Positions 55,950 through 64,000 of a DNA stretch of 64,000 nt are shown piece by piece (position 1 is the first letter of the stretch; each line of letters opens with the position of its first letter). The notes under the pieces are model-generated. The model was not told where the DNA came from. It was given only the letters and a program-made list of their open reading frames with translations, and made no database searches. Origin of the DNA: Bacillus sp. Marseille-Q3570 (lineage in GTDB: Bacteria; Bacillota; Bacilli; Bacillales; Fictibacillaceae). A program made the position numbers and the translations under genes. Location: assembly GCF_946151055.1 (NCBI RefSeq), contig NZ_CAMGYZ010000003.1:62001-126000 (forward strand), written 5' to 3'.

Positions 55950-56258
55950 ATGATTACGGTCACTCCTATCGAAATCGATGGGCATATGTTTACAGGCGTG
56001 ACAGTGGCATTACCGAAAACTAACTTCATGTCGATCAGCAATGACAAAGGGTATATCATGTGTGGTGCACTTGATGTTGCGTTGCTGAATGAAAAATTGG
56101 CTGAGCGGAAAATAATCGCAGGGCGGGCTGTAGGTGTACGAACCCTCGATCAGTTATTGGAAGCTCCGTTAGAGTCCGTTACGTTAGAAGCTGAAGCAAT
56201 TGGTATCACTAAAGGTACAAGTGGACGTGATGCGCTGCTTAAAATGGCTAAGTCATGA
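55950..56258 (+). CDS. yunC: DUF1805 family protein
   Basis: A 102-residue protein with the DUF1805 pattern: GHMFTGVTVALPKTNFMSIS, GYIMCGALDVALLNE and RAVGVRTLDQLLEAPLESV. Function is unknown; structures of relatives show a compact beta fold. AAAAGGAGCG precedes the ATG. Followed by a hairpin that overlaps the yunB leader. Confidence 0.9.
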   Translation: MITVTPIEIDGHMFTGVTVALPKTNFMSISNDKGYIMCGALDVALLNEKLAERKIIAGRAVGVRTLDQLLEAPLESVTLEAEAIGITKGTSGRDALLKMAKS

Positions 56259-56284
56259 ATATGTCCAAATTAATAGCTATACAA

Positions 56285-56328
56285 CCCCCAATCATTGCAT
56301 ACATATAGCAATAGATAGGGGGTATTTT
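56285..56328 (+). terminator. Hairpin between yunC and yunB
   Basis: ACCCCC ... GGGGGT arms (56285-56290 and 56319-56324) are followed by ATTTTTATG. The 3' arm includes the ribosome binding site of yunB, so the hairpin may both end yunC transcripts and mask yunB translation. Confidence 0.5.
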
Positions 56329-56329
56329 T

Positions 56330-57175
56330 ATGTGGAGAATACGGAGGCGTCCCCGAAAACGACCTCTTCCATTCCAACATGTCTTTATCATATCGTTTAT
56401 CATATTCTCTTTATTAACTGCGCAGGCATTATGGCTTGTAAATAAAGGGATCGAACCTGCTCTTATGGAGATTGCAGAAACTGAAACGGCAGATATGGCT
56501 CAGCTTGCCATCCAGAGTGCAGTTAAAAACAGGATCGTCGATACGGGTAACACAGATGGTCTCATTAATGTCACATTAGATAATGAGGGGAAGGTTGCCC
56601 GGGTAAGTACGGATCCAAAAGTCGTCAATGAGGTTCAATCTCTTGCGACAGCTAATGTTCAATCTTTGCTCGAACAGATTGAGCGGGGGAAAAGGCCGGA
56701 TTTTGCAAACTTTGCAGGTATTGAAGTCAACCGAGAAGATGAATATTCCAATGGCATATTCACTGAAATTCCTTTAGGAAGAGCAACAAATAATGCTTTA
56801 CTTGCCAACCTTGGACCTAATATTCCGGTCCGTTTCCGAATCATCGGGAGTGTAGAATCGTACTTTTACGAATCAACGAAGACTGCAGGCATCAATACGG
56901 TTCATTTACAGGGATGGATTGAAGTCATTGTGAAAACTCAAATTGTTGTTCCGTTTGAAACAAAAGAAAAAGTAATTACAACGAATGTCATGTTAGTTTC
57001 AGAATTAATACCGCAAGATGTACCGTATTATTATCATAAGGGAGATAGTAGTACAGGTGCACAGCCAGTCATACCAATCAATCCACAGATCGATATCGAA
57101 AACAAGAACAATGATGATAATAACCAAGAAAACAGTAATGAAGCAGAAAAGAAAAAAGAAGAGAACACCAATTGA
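56330..57175 (+). CDS. yunB: Sporulation protein YunB
   Basis: A 281-residue protein. A basic N-terminus is followed by one membrane helix (HVFIISFIIFSLLTAQALWL), then an extracytoplasmic domain with GIEPALMEIAETETADMAQL, FTEIPLGRATNNALLANLGP and VIVKTQIVVPFETKEKV. YunB is a mother-cell sporulation protein of unknown mechanism. The Asn/Glu/Lys-rich C-terminal ~30 residues are disordered. AGGGGGT precedes the ATG. Confidence 0.9.
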   Translation: MWRIRRRPRKRPLPFQHVFIISFIIFSLLTAQALWLVNKGIEPALMEIAETETADMAQLAIQSAVKNRIVDTGNTDGLINVTLDNEGKVARVSTDPKVVNEVQSLATANVQSLLEQIERGKRPDFANFAGIEVNREDEYSNGIFTEIPLGRATNNALLANLGPNIPVRFRIIGSVESYFYESTKTAGINTVHLQGWIEVIVKTQIVVPFETKEKVITTNVMLVSELIPQDVPYYYHKGDSSTGAQPVIPINPQIDIENKNNDDNNQENSNEAEKKKEENTN

Positions 57176-57249
57176 TTTTATACGACTCCTCACAACCCTT
57201 GTATTTTTATAGCTAATCCTTTATAATATTTAATGGCGCAAAAATATCA

Positions 57250-57515
57250 TAGACCTTATCATCAGATGAGGTAGTGGAGCAAAGAACATCAGTACAATGA
57301 TGCGAGAAAGACATCGATGCCCATCACTGGAAAGGGTTATTTGCCGAAGCAGTACACTTTTGTCGAAAGGTTTACTGTTGGGACTGCATCTAATAGGTGT
57401 AGCACTGTCATTATCCGGGCAGATTGGATAGTGGAGAACTACGTGATCGATGGGGGATAACTGTTACTTATAAGGTAACGATAGGTTATTTTCTATCTAT
57501 CGTTGCCTTTTTTTA
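57250..57515 (+). ncRNA. Lysine riboswitch (L box) with terminator
   Basis: The segment 57250-57445 shows the L-box order: GATGAGGTAGTGGAGC, AGAACATCAGTAC..GATG stem, GAAAGGG, TTTGCCGAAGC, a GTACAC..TACTG stem, TTGGGACTGCAT and the closing GTAGCACTGTCAT. A 13-bp terminator AAGGTAACGATAG / CTATCGTTGCCTT (57472-57509) with seven T follows. Lysine should stop transcription of the downstream transporter. Boundaries are approximate. Confidence 0.88.
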
Positions 57516-57556
57516 TTTCATCCATCGATTAATTAATAGGAGGAGAACATCATCCA

Positions 57557-59137
57557 ATGGAAAATACAATTTATTCTTTGATTCCACCTTTACTTGCATT
57601 ACTTATGGTGGCCTTGACAAGAAAGGTGTTGCTGTCACTTGGGACAGGCATCCTCGTCGGAGCATTCATGCTCAACAACTTTAATATATTGGGGAGTTTC
57701 ACCCAAATCTTCGAAATCATACGTGATCTTTTCATCACGCAGAATGATGCAGGCGCATGGGAAGTGAACACATGGAATGTATTCATCCTTTTATTCTTAT
57801 TAATTCTTGGCATCATGACTTCATTGATTGCGATTGCTGGGGGAAGCCGTGCCTTTGGTGAATGGGCGATTAAAAAGGTGAAGACCCGTGTGGGCGCTCA
57901 AATCTTGACGATCGTTCTGGGTATCATCATTTTCATTGACGATTACTTCAATTCTCTAGCAGTTGGTAATGTAAGTCGTCCATTGACGGACCGCCATCGT
58001 ATTTCTAGAGCAAAGCTTGCGTATTATATCGATTCGACCGCTGCACCTGTCTGTGTCATTTCACCTGTTTCAAGCTGGGGCGCGTATATCATCGGTTTGA
58101 TTGGTGGTATTCTTGCCACTCATGAAGTAGCTGGAATTGGCGCGCTGGAAGCCTTTGTGAAAATGATTCCGATGAATATTTATGCACTTTCAGCACTGTT
58201 GCTTGTGTTTGCAACAGCGTTATGGAATATCAACTTGTTCTCAATGAAGGCACATGAAGAAAGGGCTGTCAATGAAGGGCAAGTATTAAACCCGGATAAC
58301 AAAGCGGTGCCTGGTCAACAGATCGGGTTGCCTGAGAGCGATAAAGGAAAAGTAGGGGATCTGATTTGGCCGATCGTTGCGTTGATTGTTGGGACAGTCG
58401 CTGCAATGCTTTATACCGGTGCCCAAGCAACTGAAGGAAATGTCACCGTGCTTTCCATGTTTGAAAATACCGATGTTGCGAAATCACTTGTTTACGGCGG
58501 GTTGTTCGGATTAGCTGTCACGATTGTTCTTTTCTTGATGAAAAAATTGCCTGGAAAGCATTTTGGAACAGGTATTTGGAAGGGGATCCAATCCATGCTT
58601 CCAGCTATCTACATTCTGATTTTTGCGTGGGTAATCATTGCCATCATCGATGAAATCGGAACAGGAAAATATTTAGCTAGTATTGTAGATGACAACATTA
58701 ATATTGCGTTCCTGCCTGTATTGCTGTTCTTGATCTCTGGAATCATGGCTTTTGCTACAGGTACTTCGTGGGGGACGTTTGGTGTCATGCTTCCGATAGC
58801 TGGGGAAATTGCAGCAGCGACTGACATTAGTTATATCCTTCCTGTACTGGCGGCAGTTCTTGCAGGATCCGTTTTCGGTGACCATTGTTCACCAATATCC
58901 GATACGACGATCCTTTCATCAACAGGAGCGGGAAGCAACCATATCGATCATGTGATGACCCAATTGCCATATGCGCTATTGGCTGCTGTCATCAGTTCGG
59001 TCGGATTCCTTATCATTGGTTTTACACAAAGCGTCATGTTGTCACTGCTGGTATCACTTGTGCTCTTGATCATTGTGGCTTTCATATTGAAGAAGATGAA
59101 CTTCACAAGAATCGAATCACCGCGAGAACAAAACTAA
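57557..59137 (+). CDS. lysW: NhaC-family transporter, predicted lysine transporter LysW
   Basis: A 526-residue membrane protein with about 12 helices of the NhaC antiporter superfamily: IIFIDDYFNSLAVGNVSRPL, STAAPVCVISPVSSWGAYI, and ATGTSWGTFGVMLPIAGEI followed by GSVFGDHCSPISDTTILSST. The family is best known for Na+/H+ exchange. A lysine riboswitch directly upstream argues for lysine transport, as proposed for LysW proteins. AGGAGGAGA precedes the ATG. The symbol is inferred from regulation. Confidence 0.85.
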   Translation: MENTIYSLIPPLLALLMVALTRKVLLSLGTGILVGAFMLNNFNILGSFTQIFEIIRDLFITQNDAGAWEVNTWNVFILLFLLILGIMTSLIAIAGGSRAFGEWAIKKVKTRVGAQILTIVLGIIIFIDDYFNSLAVGNVSRPLTDRHRISRAKLAYYIDSTAAPVCVISPVSSWGAYIIGLIGGILATHEVAGIGALEAFVKMIPMNIYALSALLLVFATALWNINLFSMKAHEERAVNEGQVLNPDNKAVPGQQIGLPESDKGKVGDLIWPIVALIVGTVAAMLYTGAQATEGNVTVLSMFENTDVAKSLVYGGLFGLAVTIVLFLMKKLPGKHFGTGIWKGIQSMLPAIYILIFAWVIIAIIDEIGTGKYLASIVDDNINIAFLPVLLFLISGIMAFATGTSWGTFGVMLPIAGEIAAATDISYILPVLAAVLAGSVFGDHCSPISDTTILSSTGAGSNHIDHVMTQLPYALLAAVISSVGFLIIGFTQSVMLSLLVSLVLLIIVAFILKKMNFTRIESPREQN

Positions 59138-59151
59138 TTGATTTATTTAAA

Positions 59152-59180
59152 AAGCTGACTCGAATGGGTCAGCTTTTTTG
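59152..59180 (+). terminator. Rho-independent terminator
   Basis: Stem AAGCTGAC / GTCAGCTT with an 8-nt loop, then TTTTG. It ends the lysW-like gene. Confidence 0.88.
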
Positions 59181-59245
59181 TTGTGAAGAAAAAAGTGTGG
59201 GTGAAGGTGGCTAATGGGAACGAGCAGATGAAAAGAACACCGTCC

Positions 59246-59586
59246 TATCAGAGATTCGGCGTTATACGGGACAGGAAGCGGAGGAAAAGGCGAAGAGCTG
59301 TCCCGTAACGGAGTTATATGAGACAGGAATCAGTGAGAAATGTGAAGAGCTGTCCCGTAACGCTGTTATTCGAGACAGGAACCAGGGAAAAAACCAAAGA
59401 GTTGTCCCGTAACGCTGTTATTCGAGACAGGAACCAGAAGAAAAAGCGAAGAGCTGTCCCATAACGCTGTTATACGGGACAGGAACCAGAAGAAAAAGCG
59501 AAGAGCTGTCCCATAACGCTGTTATACGGGACAGGAACAGGATGAAAAAGCGTGCGCCTGTCCAACAGGATCGATGTGCGATCTGA
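59246..59586. repeat. Tandem hairpin array 3, 52-bp period (about seven units)
   Basis: Units start at 59246 (left arm decayed), 59298, 59350, 59402, 59454, 59506 and 59558 (partial). Each is a 29-nt palindrome CTGTCCCG / CGGGACAG with a 13-nt loop TAACGCTGTTATA, plus a 23-nt linker like GAACCAGAAGAAAAAGCG. The arms equal those of the array at 14698 but loop and linker differ. It lies in the 740-bp gap before the NSS transporter gene. Confidence 0.92.
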
Positions 59587-59769
59587 AATAAGCGATAGCA
59601 CCAATCCAACGGCAGAAAAACAATCAGTCCTAACTCCAACACTGAAACAGAAAAACCTACAAACGGATAAGAATTCTTTATGAAAAAAATGTAATAATAT
59701 GTAGTATATTTATACCAAAACTGCAAATCTTCTATATAGACATTTATCACTAAATTTTTTGAAAATTCT

Positions 59770-59804
59770 TTGACAGGCCTCTATTAAAACAGCTATACTA
59801 TAAT
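59770..59804 (+). promoter_or_regulatory. Sigma-A-type promoter of the NSS transporter
   Basis: TTGACA (59770-59775), 18-bp spacer, TATACT (59794-59799), with an alternative TATAAT at 59799-59804. It is about 80 bp upstream of the start codon. No riboswitch is seen in the short leader. Confidence 0.7.
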
Positions 59805-59881
59805 CGAAATAGTCAGAAAAAAACTAAAGTTTTCAACTGTCGACTTTAGTAACAAAAACATTAGAGAATGGGGGAGTAATA

Positions 59882-61405
59882 ATGGAGGACAGAGCACAGT
59901 GGGGCACTAGAGCAGGATTTATTTTGGCAGCTGTCGGATCCGCAATCGGCCTCGGAAACATATGGCGATTCCCTGCGGTGGCTTATGACAACGGCGGAGG
60001 AGCTTTCTTTATTCCGTATTTGATCGCATTACTAACTGCCGGAATTCCATTATTAGTATTGGAATTCACCATGGGTCACAAGTACCGGGGATCCGCACCG
60101 CTTACCTACCACCGTATGAATAAAAAGTCTGAGTGGATTGGTTGGTGGCAGGTTTTCATTTCATTTGTCATTTCTACTTATTATGCAGTCATCATTGCAT
60201 GGGCTATTTCATATTCGATTTTTGCCTTGAACCTAAAATGGGGCGAGGACACAGAAGGTTTCTTGTTTTCGGAGTACTTGAATCTAAGTGCACCGGGAGA
60301 AGTAGGGAGTTTGGTACCAGGGGTATTCATTCCATTATTAATCGTTTGGGTCATTACACTGAGCGTACTTTTTAAAGGTGTTAAAAAAGGTATTGAAGTA
60401 GCAAACAAAATTTTCATACCAGCACTTGTCGTCTTATTCTTGATCATCGTTATCCGCGCAGTCACATTACCAGGTGCTGCGACTGGTTTAGAAGCTTTCT
60501 TTCAACCGAACTTTGATGCGATCTGGGATGGGAAGGTCTGGGTAGCGGCTTATGGTCAGATTTTCTTCAGTTTATCAATTGCATTTGCAATCATGATTAC
60601 TTACTCGAGTTACTTGCCGAAAAAATCGGATATCACTAACAATGCATTCATCACAGGATTCAGTAACTCAGGATTTGAGCTTTTAGCAGGTATCGGAGTC
60701 TTCAGTGCTCTTGGATTCATGGCAGTTGCAGCTGACGTGCCAGTAGCTGAAGTTGTCACTGGAGGAGTGGGACTTGCATTCGTTGTCTTCCCGCAAATCA
60801 TTAACCAATTCCCTGCTATGAATGAATTATTCGGATTCTTATTCTTTGCATCACTAGTCCTTGCTGGTCTATCATCATTGATTTCAATTGTGGAAACGTA
60901 TGTAGCTGGATTCTCAGAGAAATTCGGAACTTCACGTACAAAGGCTGTATTTGTAGGTGGAGGACTTGCAGCACTAGTCTCAATCCTATTTGCTACACAA
61001 GGTGGATTATTCTTCCTGGATGCTGCAGACTACTTCATCAACCAATTCGGTATTGCTCTTGTAGGATTAGTGGAAGTAATCGCAGTTGCATGGTTCTTGA
61101 AGAAACTTACCGATTTCCAGGGACATTCGAATGAAATTTCGGATATCAGCCTTGGTGGATGGTGGAAGATCTGTCTGGGCATCATAACGCCGGTAATCCT
61201 CGGTTACATGATGTTCCAACTCTTCAAACAAAACTTGATGAGGGAATTTCCAACGGAGACCGGGAACTACGAAGGGTATTCGAACTTCTTCATTTTCTAT
61301 TCCGGATGGGCTGTTGCAATCGGAGCTGTAGTAGTTGGAATCCTCTTCTCCTTGAAGAAGTGGAACAAAAATACTTCCCTTGATTCAGAAAAGGAGGTTA
61401 ACTAA
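59882..61405 (+). CDS. Sodium-dependent NSS-family amino-acid transporter (MetP-like)
   Basis: A 507-residue, 11-12 helix SNF/NSS symporter. The sodium/substrate site is in AAVGSAIGLGNIWRFPAVAYDNGGGAFF (helix 1). PLTYHRMNKKSEWIGWWQ, FFSLSIAFAIMITYSSYLPKK and SSLISIVETYVAGF follow. Because the next gene encodes the MetS-type small subunit, this pair resembles MetPS, which imports methionine and alanine in Corynebacterium. GGGGGAG precedes the ATG. Confidence 0.92.
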   Translation: MEDRAQWGTRAGFILAAVGSAIGLGNIWRFPAVAYDNGGGAFFIPYLIALLTAGIPLLVLEFTMGHKYRGSAPLTYHRMNKKSEWIGWWQVFISFVISTYYAVIIAWAISYSIFALNLKWGEDTEGFLFSEYLNLSAPGEVGSLVPGVFIPLLIVWVITLSVLFKGVKKGIEVANKIFIPALVVLFLIIVIRAVTLPGAATGLEAFFQPNFDAIWDGKVWVAAYGQIFFSLSIAFAIMITYSSYLPKKSDITNNAFITGFSNSGFELLAGIGVFSALGFMAVAADVPVAEVVTGGVGLAFVVFPQIINQFPAMNELFGFLFFASLVLAGLSSLISIVETYVAGFSEKFGTSRTKAVFVGGGLAALVSILFATQGGLFFLDAADYFINQFGIALVGLVEVIAVAWFLKKLTDFQGHSNEISDISLGGWWKICLGIITPVILGYMMFQLFKQNLMREFPTETGNYEGYSNFFIFYSGWAVAIGAVVVGILFSLKKWNKNTSLDSEKEVN

Positions 61406-61510
61406 ATGTCTGGTGGAGCAATTACAATGATGGTCATCGGAATGGTTGTCCTTTGGGGAGGTTTAGCTGCAAGTATTGCAAATGCGGTGAAAACGTCCAA
61501 GCAAAAATAA
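61406..61510 (+). CDS. metS: MetS-like small subunit of the NSS transporter
   Basis: A 34-residue single-helix membrane protein starting one base after the transporter stop. It reads MSGGAITMMVIGMVVLWGG followed by LAASIANAVKTSKQK. Length, the Gly-rich helix and the short basic C-terminal tail fit the methionine/alanine import NSS small-subunit family. AAGGAGG (61391-61397) supports the start. It is easily missed because of its size. A terminator follows seven bases later. Confidence 0.85.
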   Translation: MSGGAITMMVIGMVVLWGGLAASIANAVKTSKQK

Positions 61511-61517
61511 AATGTAA

Positions 61518-61553
61518 AAGGATGAGCTGGAAGTTCAGCTCATCCTTTTTTGT
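61518..61553 (+). terminator. Rho-independent terminator
   Basis: A perfect 12-bp stem AAGGATGAGCTG / CAGCTCATCCTT with a 6-nt loop, then TTTT. It ends the two-gene NSS operon. Confidence 0.92.
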
Positions 61554-61576
61554 CTTGCCACGTTTTCTTTATTGGC

Positions 61577-62563
61577 TTATTTTTTATTACGATCTTGACG
61601 TTCCCATGCTTTGAGGTAGGGATAAGGGTCGAATGACCATTCGTTATAACCATTGTCACGATACATACCATAATGAAGATGCGGAGGGAATTTACCAGCT
61701 GTCCCTGGTGGTCCGTATCCAGAGCTCCCGACGTAACCAATCGTTTGGCCGGGCTTGACCACGGAGCCTTTCCCAATTCCTTTTTCGAAACCATTCAGAT
61801 GCGCGTAATAATGATAGACATTGTTCAAGTCACGGATCCCGACGCGCCATCCTCCAAAACGATTCCACCCTGCGATTTCCACTATGCCATAAGTCGTTGC
61901 TCTTACAGGTACACCGTAATCTGCAAAAATATCGGTTCCTTCATGAATACGAAGTCCACCAAATCCCCGGCGGTCTCCCCATGTGTTCCGGAAGCTATAA
62001 TTAGCCCTGATGGGAACTGGAAATGCACGCTCATAAAGACTAAGCGTTTGATACTCACGGTAAACCTTCGCGATCCCCATGATGATGTCGATGGTCTTAT
62101 CACGATGGTAATGATCCCATAAACCGATTCTGATGTTTTCTTCATCAAAACCGTATGCCTGAAGGTAATGAGCAAATGTATATAATACATCCTCATCATT
62201 ATTTCGATCTGCTTTTCCATCGTTATTTCCATCGAGCCCTAAGCCCCCGAATAATGAAATAGTCGATGCATTCGTATCATCCAAATTTGGGTTTAATGGT
62301 CCTACCCATTGTATTGGTGAATAGTAAATGCCGATCAATCCTTCTTCTTCTGGAAGGTCTTTTTGGGCACGCCTGATTGATCGTTCATATTGATCGATCG
62401 CCCCTAAGTAATACCACGGAATGGAGGTGAGTGCCTCCATTTTATGATAAAGCGCGTAACGCCCCACATCTTCTTTCTGATATGTCTTTTTTGCTTCAGT
62501 TATTTCAGTTGTACCAATGCTCACACCTATTATGAAAATGATTAACCATACAATTTTTTTCAT
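61577..62563 (-). CDS. lytH: M23-family L-Ala-D-Glu endopeptidase LytH
   Basis: A 328-residue exported peptidase. The signal peptide spans about 1-24. An N-terminal helical region resembles YunA/LytH (GRYALYHKMEALTSIPWYYL), with DGNNDGKADRNNDED, an EF-hand-like acidic loop, near residue 115. The M23 domain at about 195-315 has GLRIHEGTDIFADYG (first zinc His and Asp), HLNGF, and PPHLHYGMYRDN (H-x-H). In B. subtilis LytH trims spore cortex peptidoglycan. It is convergent with the NSS operon and divergent from lipA. Confidence 0.9.
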   Translation of the reverse strand: MKKIVWLIIFIIGVSIGTTEITEAKKTYQKEDVGRYALYHKMEALTSIPWYYLGAIDQYERSIRRAQKDLPEEEGLIGIYYSPIQWVGPLNPNLDDTNASTISLFGGLGLDGNNDGKADRNNDEDVLYTFAHYLQAYGFDEENIRIGLWDHYHRDKTIDIIMGIAKVYREYQTLSLYERAFPVPIRANYSFRNTWGDRRGFGGLRIHEGTDIFADYGVPVRATTYGIVEIAGWNRFGGWRVGIRDLNNVYHYYAHLNGFEKGIGKGSVVKPGQTIGYVGSSGYGPPGTAGKFPPHLHYGMYRDNGYNEWSFDPYPYLKAWERQDRNKK

Positions 62564-62780
62564 ACAGGGAATTCAGTCCTTTCCTGTATCATTTCATAAT
62601 GTTAGTTTGTATTGAATTTGGCAAATAATGATTATCAAATGTTGGAAAACAGGACGTATGCTCGGATAATGGAACTTGAAGCAACAATATGATACAGTAG
62701 AAAGGTATTAGATCAACGCATCAGAGTAAGTGTCACTCAATGCCGGAATCTTAAACTAATCCAATATTGGAGTGAGTTAG

Positions 62781-63680
62781 ATGGCGAAAAAAGAAGAACA
62801 TATTCGAAAGCCCGAATGGCTTAAGATCAAATTAAATACAAATGAAAACTACACCGGTCTTAAAAAGATGATGCGCGAGAAGAACTTACATACGGTTTGT
62901 GAAGAAGCGCGTTGCCCGAACATCCACGAATGCTGGGCGGTTCGTAAAACAGCTACATTCATGATCCTAGGTGATGTATGTACGCGTGCTTGCCGTTTTT
63001 GTGCCGTCAAGACTGGTTTGCCTAATCAACTGGATTTGAAAGAACCAGAACGTGTCGCTGAATCTGTCAAATTGATGGAACTCAAACATGCTGTCATCAC
63101 AGCGGTTGCTCGTGACGATTTGAAGGATGGCGGTTCAGGAGTCTATGCTGAAACGGTTCGTGCTGTGCGCCGTGCAAATCCTTTCTGCACTGTTGAGGTG
63201 CTTCCATCTGACATGATGGGGAAATATGAAAACTTGAAGACACTGATGGATGCTCGACCTGACATCCTGAATCATAATATTGAAACAGTTGAAAGATTGA
63301 CGCCAAGGGTCCGCGCACGTGCGACATATGAACGTTCTCTTGAATTTTTGCGTCGGGCGAAAGAAATGCAGCCTGATATACCGACAAAATCAAGTATCAT
63401 GGTGGGACTTGGTGAAACGAAGGAAGAAATCATTCAAACGATGGACGATCTTCGTGCCAACAATGTTGATATCATGACAATTGGACAATATCTCCAACCG
63501 ACGAAAAAACACATGAAAGTTCAGAAGTATTATCACCCGGATGAGTTTGCAGAGCTTAAAGAAATCGCGATGTCAAAAGGCTTCAGCCATTGCGAATCCG
63601 GTCCGTTAGTACGATCATCTTACCATGCTGATGAGCAAGTCAATGCAGCATCGAAACAGCGTCAACAAGAAGCTAAATAA
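62781..63680 (+). CDS. lipA: Lipoyl synthase
   Basis: A 299-residue radical SAM enzyme. The auxiliary 4Fe-4S cluster ligands lie in [12 protein letters not shown] (C-x4-C-x5-C) and the radical SAM cluster in CTRACRFC (C-x3-C-x2-C). [17 protein letters not shown] and RSSYHADEQ complete the family. It inserts sulfur into octanoyl groups bound to carrier proteins such as GcvH, also in this window. TTGGAGTGAG precedes the ATG. The neighbours lytH and a YutC-like gene reproduce the B. subtilis yun/yut order. Confidence 0.96.
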   Translation: MAKKEEHIRKPEWLKIKLNTNENYTGLKKMMREKNLHTVCEEARCPNIHECWAVRKTATFMILGDVCTRACRFCAVKTGLPNQLDLKEPERVAESVKLMELKHAVITAVARDDLKDGGSGVYAETVRAVRRANPFCTVEVLPSDMMGKYENLKTLMDARPDILNHNIETVERLTPRVRARATYERSLEFLRRAKEMQPDIPTKSSIMVGLGETKEEIIQTMDDLRANNVDIMTIGQYLQPTKKHMKVQKYYHPDEFAELKEIAMSKGFSHCESGPLVRSSYHADEQVNAASKQRQQEAK

Positions 63681-63832
63681 CAAAGTTAAAGAGATCGATT
63701 CGTGATGGTAGTAACACCACATGGGTCGGTCTTATTTTCGTTTTATGATCTTTTTATATAAAAAAGAGGAAAGGCAGAAATAAAATCATAATGGGAAAAT
63801 AGTTAAGACTCCATGCTAAACCACCTGGACAA

Positions 63833-63869
63833 TACAAAAAGCGACCCGCTTAATTTCGGGTCACTTCTC
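63833..63869 (-). terminator. Terminator of the minus-strand YutC-like gene
   Basis: Stem AGTGACCCG / CGGGTCGCT (one mismatch) with a 7-nt loop, followed on the minus strand by TTTTT. It lies just after the stop codon of the gene at the right edge. Confidence 0.8.
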
Positions 63870-64000
63870 TTATTTCATTCCTTCTGACATCCCTTTGCCT
63901 TCCATTTCGCCGTCTTTGTTAGGATCTGTGTAGCCTTGCGGTGATTTTTTCATTTCTTTGATCAGACCATCGATGCTACGTTTAACGTTTGTTGAAGTCT
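63870..64000 (-). CDS. yutC: C-terminal end of a YutC-like sporulation lipoprotein (partial)
   Basis: A minus-strand frame enters from the right edge and stops at 63870. The visible ~43 residues include VKRSIDGLIKEMKKSPQGYT and a Gly/Met/Glu-rich tail. In B. subtilis lipA is divergent or convergent to yutC, a YhcN/YlaJ-type sporulation lipoprotein. The assignment rests mainly on position because the lipobox end is outside the window. Confidence 0.55.
   Translation of the reverse strand, partial: TSTNVKRSIDGLIKEMKKSPQGYTDPNKDGEMEGKGMSEGMK

Overview
The window looks like chromosomal DNA from a spore-forming member of the Bacillaceae. GC is moderate to low, genes have strong AGGAGG-type ribosome binding sites, and there are many Rho-independent hairpin terminators. 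Sporulation genes are present: two CotF-like coat proteins, an alpha/beta-type SASP, yunB, and a YutC-like lipoprotein end. Gene content and order closely follow two Bacillus subtilis neighbourhoods, yur/yus (sufBUSDC, yurZ, metNPQ, yusD, yusE, yusF, yusG, gcvH, yusI, fadNAE, fadM, yusO, yusP) and yun/yut (yunF, yunD, yunC, yunB, lytH, lipA, yutC). These are joined here by accessory DNA. I could not name the species.

Layout. 0-13.5 kb: a CBS-domain protein, a MarR/MFS efflux pair, a PAP2 phosphatase with an acetyltransferase, a hydrolase, CopC/CopD, a flavin reductase, a GAF-domain sensor kinase with its LuxR-type regulator, and spore coat genes. 13.5-21.5 kb: fatty-acid beta-oxidation (fadM, then fadN-fadA-fadE behind a clear FadR box). 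22-29.6 kb: an exporter, yusI, gcvH, yusG, yusF, a PQQ-type dehydrogenase lipoprotein, yusE, the sigI-rsgI sigma/anti-sigma pair, a YusD-like protein and a TlpA-like thioredoxin. 29.7-32.7 kb: the SAM-riboswitch-controlled methionine importer metNPQ. 33-39.7 kb: yurZ, a small protein and the Fe-S assembly operon sufCDSUB. 39.8-49.4 kb: accessory region with a decayed IS4-family element (perfect terminal repeats and 9-bp target duplication), AraC/SDR genes, a TetR/ABC-2/NmrA cluster, a CMD/AhpD-like gene interrupted by one in-frame TGA, and a transposase remnant. 49.4-64 kb: a PheC-like periplasmic protein, a SASP, msrA behind a second SAM riboswitch, an SGNH hydrolase, yunF-D-C-B, an NhaC-family transporter behind a lysine riboswitch, an NSS transporter with its tiny MetS-like subunit, lytH, lipA and the end of yutC.

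Sulfur and methionine supply recurs: metNPQ, msrA under a SAM riboswitch, a MetPS-like transporter, the Suf system, and lipoate synthesis with its acceptor GcvH.

Two observations stand out. (1) The AhpD/CMD-like gene at 47858-48385 has an in-frame TGA exactly where the second redox Cys of its C-x-x-C motif is expected. It is followed by a 7-bp hairpin with a GGC loop 18-20 nt downstream, so it is a candidate selenoprotein; a point nonsense mutation is the main alternative. (2) The intergenic regions carry several families of palindromic repeats. Three separate tandem arrays have unrelated stem sequences but the same geometry, a 29-nt hairpin plus a 23-nt linker giving an exact 52-bp period. 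Two further families of short elements are bounded by terminal inverted repeats, one of them nested inside a larger repeat.
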